Of a DNA stretch of 6,372 nt, positions 1 to 6,155 are shown piece by piece. How positions within the stretch are numbered: position 1 is the stretch's first letter; the number at the start of each line of letters is the position of its first letter. The position numbers and the translations under genes are program-made. The notes below the pieces were generated by a model. It saw only the letters and a list, made by a program, of their open reading frames with translations, ran no database searches and was not told where the DNA came from. The stretch lies in contig FR892193.1 in the NCBI GenBank assembly GCA_000433115.1, forward strand, positions 1 through 6,372, in the 5' to 3' direction. This stretch comes from Ruminococcus sp. CAG:382. Its GTDB lineage: Bacteria; Bacillota; Clostridia; Oscillospirales; CAG-382.

Positions 1-536
1 TCTCCGTAAACCTCCGCCCAATCTATCGGGATTATCACATCTATGGCGTTTGCGCCTTGCTTTTCACTGCCGTCCTTCATCACAGCAGTGTAGGAGTAAT
101 AAAGCGCAACCGCAAGTCTGTCGATTTCTTTAATATAAGTGATGCGACCATATGTCGGATGATGGTAGGATTGATTGCCTTTTTCATCAATGTATTCCGC
201 AAAGCCGCTGTCAAAAGGCTGCACATTTTTTATTTCGGCAATCTGTTCGTCTTTTTTTGCGTCGGCAATAAGCGTTTGGATCGCCTGTTCACGCGCCTTT
301 TCGGTTGTAGCGTAGTCAACGCATGATTTATACAGCTCGATGGCGTCCGCTTTGTATGATTTAGCTTGTAACCATGTTATTCCATAGTACATATTTACAT
401 CGACGGATATTATGGATATGAAAATCCCATTATAGATTTGATCATATTTAATCGAGTATGTATCCGGGCTTACAAGATATGCACCTATCATTATGTAGCC
501 ATCAAGGTCGATTCCGTAAGTTCCGGTTAGCTGGGC
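1..536 (-). pseudogene. Frameshifted 3' part of the same lipoprotein gene, running off the left edge
   Basis: On the minus strand, from 536 to the window edge, one frame is open for 178 codons with no stop. It begins with AQLTGTYGIDL, identical to the start of the last repeat of the upstream ORF, and continues with a diverged copy of that repeat up to YKAD. After that comes new sequence, probably helical and charged (ELYKSCVDYATTEKAREQ), then a more mixed region (FAEYIDEKGNQSYHHP, IPIDWAEVYG) that reaches base 1. The frame has a TAA just upstream and no start codon with a ribosome-binding site, so it is unlikely to be translated alone. Restoring one base at about 537-538 joins it in frame to the lipoprotein. 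It may be the tail of a recently broken gene, or an intact gene with a sequencing or assembly error in a short A run. The C-terminus lies outside the window. Confidence 0.7.
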
Positions 537-732
537 TTATCCGCTTTGTATGCATTGGCACGCAGGTATTGTATTCCGTAATACATATTTACTTCGGTAC
601 CTATAATGGATATAAAAATCCCATTATAGAATTGACAAAATTTAATTGTATATGAATCGGGGGTTGAAAGATGTGCCGTTGTTATTTCGTGTTTGCCAAG
701 GTCGATTCCGTAAGTTCCGGTTAGCTGGGCTT
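345..732 (-). repeat. Tandem repeat of 65 codons inside the lipoprotein gene (two units of 194 bp)
   Basis: Two abutting homologous units lie at 539-732 and 345-538. The first 36 bases are identical (697-732 and 503-538), and a 13-base match recurs at the far end (540-552 and 346-358), both offset by exactly 194. By my count the translated units share 42 of 65 residues when the second is read in the restored frame. A coding period of 65 codons would be 195 bases, so 194 implies one missing base. Confidence 0.9.
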
Positions 733-1255
733 TGGCGTATTCAATCGCCTCGTCGTGAGTCGAAACGATTTTGAAATTGTTTTCTTTGTTTCGGCGAATC
801 ACTTCATCAACGGGACTGTCCGTATATATGTATAGCATAAACGACATCATATCCATTGTTTCGGGTGCATAGGAGACACTGACATATTCGTTTTCAAAAC
901 AATATGCTTTGAGTGCAGGCTCGTTGCATCTTACTTTCTCAAATTCAAGTGTCTGCGTTTGCCCTTCGAGCTGATACTCTATCGAGGAAGAAACGGGATG
1001 CTTTTCGGCATATGCAGCCGCACGTTTTTCCAGAAAGCCATCGGGTACTTTTTTGAAAGCGTCAATCGCATTTTCCCTGCTTGACACTGTAACAGAACCG
1101 TCGTTGAATCCACCGCCGTTAATTACGGTATATGAATCGTCTTTCGCATTCATGAGCTGCTCATGCGCCTTGTCGTAAAATGACTTTTCGGCACTGCATG
1201 AAAACAGCGAAAACAGCAATGCAAGTAAAACTGAAAATGTTGCAATACGTTTCAT
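527..1255 (-). CDS. Unrecognised lipoprotein, 242 aa, cut short by a frameshift at an internal repeat
   Basis: The product starts with a short basic N-terminus and a hydrophobic stretch ending in a lipobox, L-F-S-C with the cysteine at residue 20, so it should be lipidated and anchored on the outer face of the membrane. I chose the ATG at 1255 because AAAGGA (1265-1270) lies 9 nt upstream and because the ATG at 1276 would place seven residues before the signal peptide. The mature part has no domain I can name. Near its end, a segment with AIEYAKAQL, then SYTIKFCQFYNGI, faintly recalls PepSY/FTP-type propeptide folds; this is a weak impression. The ORF ends abruptly (YKADKPS, stop) at the start of a second copy of its last 65 codons. 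Adding one A in the codon before the stop context would let it continue into the downstream open frame. Its composition looks more AT-rich than the rnj and murA genes. A sigma-A-like promoter lies upstream. Confidence 0.75.
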   Translation of the reverse strand: MKRIATFSVLLALLFSLFSCSAEKSFYDKAHEQLMNAKDDSYTVINGGGFNDGSVTVSSRENAIDAFKKVPDGFLEKRAAAYAEKHPVSSSIEYQLEGQTQTLEFEKVRCNEPALKAYCFENEYVSVSYAPETMDMMSFMLYIYTDSPVDEVIRRNKENNFKIVSTHDEAIEYAKAQLTGTYGIDLGKHEITTAHLSTPDSYTIKFCQFYNGIFISIIGTEVNMYYGIQYLRANAYKADKPS

Positions 1256-1336
1256 AATAGATAGTCCTTTCTGCATTGCGGTTGCTTTTTAAGTGTTTTT
1301 ATTTGCGACGGCACCGCCGTTTTCCTTTACAATACC

Positions 1337-1365
1337 AGCATAGCATACAAAAACCGCAAAGTCAA
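1337..1365 (-). promoter_or_regulatory. Sigma-A-like promoter for the lipoprotein gene
   Basis: On the minus strand, TTGACT (1360-1365) and TATGCT (1337-1342) are separated by 17 bases, and a TGN extension precedes the -10. The expected start is near 1330, giving a leader of about 75 nt that contains a 5-bp hairpin (1308-1320) and the Shine-Dalgarno at 1265-1270. Confidence 0.7.
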
Positions 1366-1494
1366 GGCTTTTTGCTCATACGGATAAAAATAATTGAAAT
1401 GTGCCGCGAACATTTGCGCTTATGCACAAATCGGGGAGCGGGAGCAAAAAGTAATCCTAACTTCGTCGCTTTTTGCTTTCTATTGTTTACAAAT
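1366..1494. other. Non-coding spacer with two hairpins of unknown role
   Basis: Between the terminator of the rnj-SDR operon and the lipoprotein promoter I see no gene. Two inverted repeats are present: AGCAAAAAG at 1443-1451 against CTTTTTGCT at 1469-1477, and an 8-bp stem at 1412-1419/1424-1431 with a four-base loop. The second stem pairs fully only on the minus strand, where a G-U wobble replaces a C-A clash. CTTTTTGCT occurs again at 1368-1376, so 1443-1451 has two possible partners. Confidence 0.4.
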
Positions 1495-1535
1495 TGATTA
1501 AAAATACGTCATGCCGCAAAAACGACATGACGTAT
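1495..1535 (-). terminator. Intrinsic terminator of the rnj-SDR operon
   Basis: A perfect 10-bp stem (1526-1535 with 1504-1513, 12-nt loop) is followed on the minus strand by a run of T, ATTTTTAATC. It begins 26 bases after the SDR stop codon. The arrangement is a standard rho-independent terminator. Confidence 0.85.
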
Positions 1536-1560
1536 AAGAATATATTGAATAATTATGCAG

Positions 1561-2280
1561 TCAGAGCTCCGACCTGCCTCCGTTCACATCCACCACGGCG
1601 CCCGTAATATATTCGGCACCGTCGGACGCGAGGAAAAGCACCGCCTTGGCAACGTCGGACGGTCTGCCCAGCGTTTCAAGCGGAATTTCGCCGACAAGCT
1701 CTTCAACCTCGTCGGCTGTAAGATTCGCATTCATGTCCGTGTCAATGATCCCGGGGCATACGCAGTTGACGCGCACCCCGCTCGGACCGCATTCCTTTGC
1801 CAGCGATTTTGTCAGCGCAATCAGAGCGCCCTTTGACGCGGCATAGTCCGCTTCGCAGGAGCCGCCCGTTTCGCCCAGTACCGACGAAATGTTGATGATG
1901 ACTCCGCTTTTCGCGTTTATCATGTCTCCGACGAATTCCCGCGTCACATAAAGCGTCCCGAACAGGTTTGTCGCGTACATTTTCCGGCGGTCGTCGTTTG
2001 AGATTGTCTGGAATATGCCGAAAAGCGACACACCGGCGTTGTTTATCAGCACATCGATGCCGCCGCATTCGCCGATGACCGTGTCGTGCAGCGCCATGAC
2101 CTGAAATTCGTCGGATACGTCGCATTTGTAGCACGTGATCCCGAGGTCGCGCTCCAGCCTTTCCGCCTCCGCCTCGCTGCTTTTATAAACGCCGTATACT
2201 CTGTATCCGGCTTTTGCAAATGTGACGGCGCAGGCTCTGCCGATGCCGCGGGTCACTCCTGTTATCAGCACATTTTTCAT
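1561..2280 (-). CDS. Short-chain dehydrogenase/reductase, FabG-like (3-oxoacyl-ACP reductase type)
   Basis: A 239-residue classical SDR, predicted to be a cytosolic NAD(P)H-dependent oxidoreductase of the FabG type. Visible motifs are the nucleotide-binding TGVTRGIG (7-14), NNAG (80-83), catalytic Asn105, Ser133, Tyr146 and Lys150 (YAASK), the VNCVCPG turn (171-177) and the C-terminal ITGAVVDVNGG typical of FabG. Length and motif spacing match FabG (about 245 aa), and no catalytic residue is missing. The start ATG at 2280 overlaps the RNase J stop as ATGA. Only a weak GGA lies upstream, so translation is probably coupled to that of RNase J. No other fatty-acid gene is nearby, so a role in fatty-acid elongation is not assured; another 3-oxo substrate is possible. 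I therefore give no gene symbol. A terminator follows at 1495-1535. Confidence 0.88.
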   Translation of the reverse strand: MKNVLITGVTRGIGRACAVTFAKAGYRVYGVYKSSEAEAERLERDLGITCYKCDVSDEFQVMALHDTVIGECGGIDVLINNAGVSLFGIFQTISNDDRRKMYATNLFGTLYVTREFVGDMINAKSGVIINISSVLGETGGSCEADYAASKGALIALTKSLAKECGPSGVRVNCVCPGIIDTDMNANLTADEVEELVGEIPLETLGRPSDVAKAVLFLASDGAEYITGAVVDVNGGRSEL

Positions 2281-4073
2281 AATGAAAAATCCATGAAGAT
2301 GGGTACGATCATGGGACGACGCTTTGTGCGCTGGTATATGACCGAATTCAGCTCGTCCCTGACGCGTGTCTGCATTGTTTCGAAATCGGTCACACCGCGA
2401 TGCAGACAGCGTTCGATCGACCGCTGAGCCAGCTTTGCAAGCTCGTCAAGCAGCGCTTCTGATTCCTTTGCGTAAACAAATCCCTTTGTCGAAATGTCCG
2501 GCCCCGTCACGATGTTTCCCGTATAGCGGTCGATGGCAGTTACGACAATGAGAATGCCGTCCTCGGCAAGATGTCTGCGGTCGCGCAGTATCGTAACGCC
2601 GACGTCGCCGACCGAATAGCCGTCTACCATAATCGCGCCGGACGGCACCTCGCCTCTTGCCTTGATGGTTCTTTTGGTCAGCTCGATGACCTTGCCCGTC
2701 TGCGGAATTATGATCTTTCTCGGCTCCATACCCATCTGTTTTGCAAGGTCGGCGTGTTTCTTGAGATGTCTGTATTCGCCGTGGAGCGGCACAAAGCACT
2801 GCGGTCTTGTCAGCGCGTGCATGATCTTCAGCTCCTCCATGCAGGCGTGTCCCGAAACGTGGACCTCTGCGGTGCTGTCGTTGATGACCTCCGTGCCGCG
2901 CTTCAGAAGCTCGTTCACAATGCAGGATATCATTTTTTCGTTGCCCGGTATCGGCGACGACGAAAGCACTACAATGTCCTCGTGACCGACGGTGACCTGC
3001 GCATGCTCGCCGAACGCCATGCGGTGGAGAGCCGACATCGGCTCGCCCTGACTGCCCGTCGTGATGAGGGTAAGCTCGCCCGGCGAATATCTCTTCATTT
3101 CGTTCATGTCGATGAGGATGCCCTCCGGAATGTCGATGTATCCCAGACGGACGGCAGCGGAGAGTATATTGAGCATGCTTCTGCCGGTGACAGCCACTTT
3201 TCTGCCGTGCTTGGCTGAGGCGTTTATGATCTGCTGTATGCGGTGTACGTTTGATGAGAAGGTTGCGATGACAATCCTTTTGTCCTTGACGGCAAAGAAA
3301 CGGTCAAAGCTGGGATAAATGACGCGCTCCGAAGGCGTGTAGCCCGGGCGTTCAACGTTCGTGCTGTCGCACATGAGCAGCCTCACACCTGAATTCCCCA
3401 GCTCCGCAAGCCTTCCGAGGTTGATCGATTCTCCGCGCGCGGGAGTCAGATCGATCTTGAAGTCACCGGTCACAATGACGCGTCCCACCGGAGTTTCGAT
3501 GCAGAACGCGCACGAATCGGGTATCGAATGGGTGACGCGGATGAATTCGACCGAGAAAATGCCGGCTTTCACAACGTCTCCCGCCTTTTTTTCGATAAGC
3601 TGAGCCGTCGAAAGCAGGTCGTGCTCGCTGAGCTTTCCTTCAAGTATTCCAAGCGTCAGTCTTGTGCCGTATACGGGTACGTTCAGCTTCTTCAGCAGAT
3701 ACGGCACTGCGCCGATGTGGTCCTCATGACCGTGAGTCAGGAACAGACCGCGTATCTTTCCGGCGTTCTCTTCAAGATATGTCGTGTCGGGTATGACAAG
3801 GTCAACGCCCGGCATGCTGTCTTCGGGAAAAGCCAGTCCGCAGTCGATGATGATGATGTCGTCATCGTATTCGAACACGGTCATGTTCTTTCCGATCCCG
3901 TCAACGCCGCCAAGCGGTATGATGCGGAGCGGAGAACCCGCGTCTTTTTTTGTCTGATTTTTTTCACCCGCAGCCTTTTTCGTTTTGCGGGCGGAATTTG
4001 TCTTTGATTTTCTGAGCAGGCGTATCTGCTCGTCGATTTCCTTGATTGTAGTTGTGTTTTTCTTTTTTGCCAT
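2277..4073 (-). CDS. rnj: Ribonuclease J (metallo-beta-lactamase/beta-CASP RNase)
   Basis: A 598-residue RNase J, a zinc-dependent enzyme with endonuclease and 5'-3' exonuclease activity in mRNA decay and rRNA maturation in bacteria that use it in place of RNase E. Counting from the chosen ATG, a Lys/Thr-rich, probably disordered N-terminal tail covers residues 1-46. Then come IIPLGG (51-56), DCGLAFPED (77-85), the metal motif HGHEDH (114-119), His182, Asp204 in VTGDFK, the beta-CASP segment with TTGSQGEP (338-345), SGHA (407-410) and LHGEYRHL (430-437), and a C-terminal domain ending in FMDFSL. All expected metal ligands are present. The frame stays open to an ATG at 4244, but those 57 residues look unlike RNase J and cross a terminator-like hairpin, so I start at 4073 (MAKKKN). 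No clear Shine-Dalgarno precedes it; the leader is very T-rich. It overlaps the SDR gene by four bases. Confidence 0.95.
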   Translation of the reverse strand: MAKKKNTTTIKEIDEQIRLLRKSKTNSARKTKKAAGEKNQTKKDAGSPLRIIPLGGVDGIGKNMTVFEYDDDIIIIDCGLAFPEDSMPGVDLVIPDTTYLEENAGKIRGLFLTHGHEDHIGAVPYLLKKLNVPVYGTRLTLGILEGKLSEHDLLSTAQLIEKKAGDVVKAGIFSVEFIRVTHSIPDSCAFCIETPVGRVIVTGDFKIDLTPARGESINLGRLAELGNSGVRLLMCDSTNVERPGYTPSERVIYPSFDRFFAVKDKRIVIATFSSNVHRIQQIINASAKHGRKVAVTGRSMLNILSAAVRLGYIDIPEGILIDMNEMKRYSPGELTLITTGSQGEPMSALHRMAFGEHAQVTVGHEDIVVLSSSPIPGNEKMISCIVNELLKRGTEVINDSTAEVHVSGHACMEELKIMHALTRPQCFVPLHGEYRHLKKHADLAKQMGMEPRKIIIPQTGKVIELTKRTIKARGEVPSGAIMVDGYSVGDVGVTILRDRRHLAEDGILIVVTAIDRYTGNIVTGPDISTKGFVYAKESEALLDELAKLAQRSIERCLHRGVTDFETMQTRVRDELNSVIYQRTKRRPMIVPIFMDFSL

Positions 4074-4114
4074 ATTCAATAAAATAAAAAAATAATGTTG
4101 GTTGATTGCGGCGC

Positions 4115-4138
4115 AAAAAGCCCCTTTGAAAAAGGAGC
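4115..4138 (-). terminator. Terminator-like hairpin in the RNase J leader (possible attenuator)
   Basis: On the minus strand, GCTCCTTT (4131-4138) pairs with AAAGGGGC (4120-4127) over 8 bp with one G-U and a 3-nt loop, followed at once by TTTTT (4115-4119). This orientation fits an intrinsic terminator only on the minus strand. It lies 42 bases upstream of the RNase J start, so either it ends a short upstream transcript or it attenuates rnj. The same stem places an AAAGGGG stretch too far from the ATG to act as its ribosome-binding site. Confidence 0.6.
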
Positions 4139-4309
4139 AAAAAAGCACCGGTTTAACGATAAAAACTGTTGTTTTACGTGATTTTACCGCGAAAACGCAT
4201 GCAAATTCACGTTGCCTGTGCAACGAAAGCCCGCCGTAGCTCATCGGGGGAATGACGCTGCGATTTGTAATGCCACCTACACAACCGCATCCGGAAGGAG
4301 ATACTCCGT

Positions 4310-4315
4310 ATTATA
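4310..4315 (-). promoter_or_regulatory. Candidate -10 element for the rnj-SDR operon
   Basis: A perfect TATAAT is present on the minus strand here, but no good -35 lies 16-18 bases upstream of it (AACATG at the 17-base spacing). It is the best sigma-A -10 that I find between the two divergent genes on this strand. It would give a leader of about 230 nt that includes the hairpin at 4115-4138. Confidence 0.35.
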
Positions 4316-4373
4316 AAAAGCGTATCCGCGGTCATGTTCACTCTATATTATATTATGAACCATTTTCCCGTAA

Positions 4374-4402
4374 TTGTCAATAGTGAAATTGCAACATATT
4401 AT
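4374..4402 (+). promoter_or_regulatory. Upstream sigma-A-like promoter for murA
   Basis: TTGTCA (4374-4379) and TATTAT (4397-4402) are separated by 17 bases. An AT-rich tract (about 4341-4357) lies upstream. Its predicted start near 4409 would give a murA leader of about 210 nt that runs through the stronger promoter at 4433-4461. Confidence 0.5.
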
Positions 4403-4432
4403 GGTGTTGAGGCACAAAATGCAATTCGGGTA

Positions 4433-4461
4433 TTGACAGCGGAGCGATTTGGTGGTATTAT
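4433..4461 (+). promoter_or_regulatory. Main sigma-A-like promoter for murA
   Basis: A consensus TTGACA (4433-4438), a 17-base spacer, TATTAT (4456-4461) and a TGG extended -10 make this the best promoter in the window. The expected start is near 4468, which leaves a leader of about 150 nt before the murA ATG. Confidence 0.75.
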
Positions 4462-4478
4462 ATGTAGGCTAATGGTAT

Positions 4479-4531
4479 GTTGCAGTCGTATTCTCCTCTC
4501 CGTCAGCGTATGCCCGGAGTGAGAACGCAAC
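4479..4531 (+). promoter_or_regulatory. Structured stem-loop at the 5' end of the murA leader
   Basis: The leader folds on paper into one long hairpin: GTTGC/GCAAC (4479-4483 with 4527-4531), TTCTC/GAGAA (4491-4495 with 4521-4525) and CTCCG/CGGAG (4498-4502 with 4515-4519), closed by a 12-nt loop. It begins about ten bases after the predicted transcription start. A separate 6-bp hairpin, TCCGTA/TACGGA with a 4-nt loop, follows at 4562-4577. I recognise no known riboswitch class. A role in mRNA stability or regulation is inference. Confidence 0.45.
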
Positions 4532-4619
4532 TTCCGATTTACCTTGATAATACTGCACTTTTCCGTAATAATACGGATTCTGTTCGCTTTTTTGTACTCG
4601 CTGAAAGGGTAGCTGATAC

Positions 4620-5900
4620 ATGGAACGGTTTATCATCAACGGCGGCAAGCGCCTGAGCGGAAAAATCGAAGTCAGCGGAATGAAAAACGCCGCGCTTCCC
4701 ATAATTTTTTCCACAATACTTGTCGAAGACAGATGCATAATTGAAAATATCCCCGAGATTCGTGACGTCACCACGGCGCTTGAGATCATCACAGCCATGG
4801 GTGCACGCGTCCGTATGCTGGACAGAACGACTGTCGAGATCGATACGACGGGCATTGTATGCGGCTCCGCGCCCTACGAGCTTGCCCGTTCGATCCGTGC
4901 ATCTTATTATATCCTCGGCGCGGAGCTTGGTCGTTTCGGCATGACGACAAGCGCGTTTCCGGGCGGCTGTAACTTCATAACGCGCCCGATCGACCTGCAT
5001 ATCAAGGGTTTTGAGGCGCTCGGTGCGACCGTCAGCATTGACGAAGGCTCGATTCATGCCTTTGCAAAGGACGGTCTCAAAGCAAATTCCATTTATCTTG
5101 ACATTGAATCGGTCGGTGCGACCATCAATATAATCCTTGCCGCCGTCAAGGCGGAAGGACTTACGATCATCGACAATGCGGCGCGTGAGCCTCATATCGT
5201 TGACCTTGCAAACTTCCTGAACAGCTGCGGCGCAAACATTTCGGGCGCCGGCACAGACGTCATAAAGATACGCGGCGTGAAGAGCCTGCACGGTGTGAGC
5301 TATGCGATAATTCCCGACATGATCGAAGCGGGGACTTATATGATCGCTGCCGCCGCTACACACAGCGTTCTTACCGTTGCGAATATTATACCCAAGCATC
5401 TCGAATCCATAACCGCAAAGCTTGAGGAAATGGGTGTTTCGGTCGTTGAAGACGATGAATCCGTCGTCGTTGACGGCAGATGCAGTCTTTCCCGCATACG
5501 CCTGAAGGCGTTGCCGTACCCCGGCTTTCCGACGGATATGCAGCCTCAGATGTGCGTGCTCCTCTGCCTTGCAAACGGGGTCAGCACCATTACCGACAGC
5601 GTCTGGGACAACCGCTTCCGCTATACGGGCGAGCTTGCGCGCATGGGCGCGAACATCACCGTCGAAGGCAAGACCGCAACCGTTGTGGGCGGAAAGCTCA
5701 GGGCGGCGGCCGTCAAGGCGGTCGATCTCCGCGCAGGAGCCGCCATGGTCATTGCGGGGCTTGCCGCAGAAGGCGAAACGACGATCGACGATGTTTATCA
5801 CATCGAGCGCGGGTATGAACGTATGGTCGAAAAGCTCAATGCGGTCGGCGCGGATATCAGGCGCGTCGATGTCAGAGAGAGCAAGGAAAAAGCGGTCTGA
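4620..5900 (+). CDS. murA: UDP-N-acetylglucosamine 1-carboxyvinyltransferase (MurA)
   Basis: A 426-residue MurA, which transfers enolpyruvyl from phosphoenolpyruvate to UDP-GlcNAc in the cytoplasm, the first committed step of peptidoglycan synthesis. The usual length is near 420. Signature residues are visible: Lys22-Asn23 in MKNAALPI, the catalytic loop PGGCNFITRP with Cys117 (Cys115 in E. coli) and Arg122, Asp306 in PGFPTDMQ, Arg371 in DLRAG and Arg397 in ERGYERM. With cysteine rather than aspartate in the loop, the family rule predicts sensitivity to fosfomycin. The ATG at 4620 is supported by AAAGGG (4604-4609), 10 bases upstream, and by alignment with the known N-terminus. Many Bacillota carry two MurA paralogues, and I cannot say which this is. 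It is transcribed alone, divergently from rnj, with its own promoters; a terminator-like hairpin lies at 6080-6107. Confidence 0.96.
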   Translation: MERFIINGGKRLSGKIEVSGMKNAALPIIFSTILVEDRCIIENIPEIRDVTTALEIITAMGARVRMLDRTTVEIDTTGIVCGSAPYELARSIRASYYILGAELGRFGMTTSAFPGGCNFITRPIDLHIKGFEALGATVSIDEGSIHAFAKDGLKANSIYLDIESVGATINIILAAVKAEGLTIIDNAAREPHIVDLANFLNSCGANISGAGTDVIKIRGVKSLHGVSYAIIPDMIEAGTYMIAAAATHSVLTVANIIPKHLESITAKLEEMGVSVVEDDESVVVDGRCSLSRIRLKALPYPGFPTDMQPQMCVLLCLANGVSTITDSVWDNRFRYTGELARMGANITVEGKTATVVGGKLRAAAVKAVDLRAGAAMVIAGLAAEGETTIDDVYHIERGYERMVEKLNAVGADIRRVDVRESKEKAV

Positions 5901-6079
5901 CGGCGAAGCGCCCGAAGAAAACGGCAGCTTTTTTCACGGAAAACGAGCCTTTCGCGGTTTTGTGAGAGAAATGACGGCTTTTACGATTGACGCTGTCAGC
6001 CCGTTTGATTACGCATTGACGGGGAGGACGGTTTGAAGCTGCACCGTTTTCCCGCTTCATATTTTATTTTAACATAAAA
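5901..6079 (+). other. murA 3' non-coding region, no gene seen
   Basis: No supported gene. A 21-codon ORF (5971-6036) has only a poor purine stretch before it and no recognisable product. The region is presumably the murA 3' untranslated part leading to the hairpin at 6080-6107. Confidence 0.5.
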
Positions 6080-6118
6080 AACTGTTTCCCGCTTGCTGGA
6101 AACAGTTGCCTTAATTTT
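6080..6118 (+). terminator. Terminator-like hairpin downstream of murA, possibly bidirectional
   Basis: A perfect 10-bp stem, AACTGTTTCC (6080-6089) with GGAAACAGTT (6098-6107), has an 8-nt loop. On the plus strand the T-rich stretch starts only several bases later (GCCTTAATTTTT). On the minus strand TTTTT follows at once. It is therefore a textbook terminator for leftward transcripts and a plausible one for murA. Confidence 0.6.
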
Positions 6119-6125
6119 TATTATC

Positions 6126-6155
6126 GCCGTTCGCAGATTAGCCGTTCGCAGATTA
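6126..6155 (+). repeat. Perfect 15-bp tandem duplication
   Basis: GCCGTTCGCAGATTA occurs twice back to back (6126-6140 and 6141-6155) without a mismatch. It lies about 40 bases upstream of the tRNA and overlaps its candidate promoter. Confidence 0.95.

Larger units (their letters stand above)
4074..4619. other. Divergent intergenic region between rnj and murA (546 bp), no gene
   Basis: No convincing protein gene lies here. The minus-strand half carries the RNase J leader, with a candidate -10 at 4310-4315 and the terminator-like hairpin at 4115-4138. The plus-strand half carries two promoter-like elements (4374-4402 and 4433-4461) and a folded murA leader (4468-4619). A stretch at 4229-4280 on the plus strand resembles the 5' half of a tRNA without a D-stem partner or T-arm. 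A short plus-strand ORF from 4477 (MLQSYSPLRQRMPGV) overlaps the murA start in another frame. Confidence 0.7.

Noticed and set aside
530..545. Programmed -1 frameshift joining the two parts of the lipoprotein gene
   Set aside because: The site lacks a slippery heptamer (it reads G GAT AAG C), and a one-base loss at a repeat junction explains it more simply.
1483..1492. TTGTTTACAA as a repressor operator
   Set aside because: A short AT-rich near-palindrome with no promoter at it and no second copy.
2571..3218. A 215-codon plus-strand frame opposite RNase J
   Set aside because: Antisense shadow of a gene with all catalytic motifs; its product resembles no protein family.
4074..4244. A 57-residue N-terminal extension of RNase J from the ATG at 4244
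   Set aside because: No ribosome-binding site, no similarity to RNase J, and it would translate through the terminator-like hairpin and a T-rich leader.
4244..4290. T-box-like GGTGGCA on the minus strand ahead of RNase J
   Set aside because: The conserved ACCGCG continuation is missing, there is no specifier arm, and RNase J is not a typical T-box target.
4539..5801. A 420-codon open frame on the minus strand across most of murA
   Set aside because: It lies entirely opposite a certain gene, has no recognisable domains, and its open state follows from the codon bias of murA.
5971..6036. A 21-codon ORF after murA
   Set aside because: Poor ribosome-binding site, no recognisable product, and it is only the end of an out-of-frame murA reading frame.
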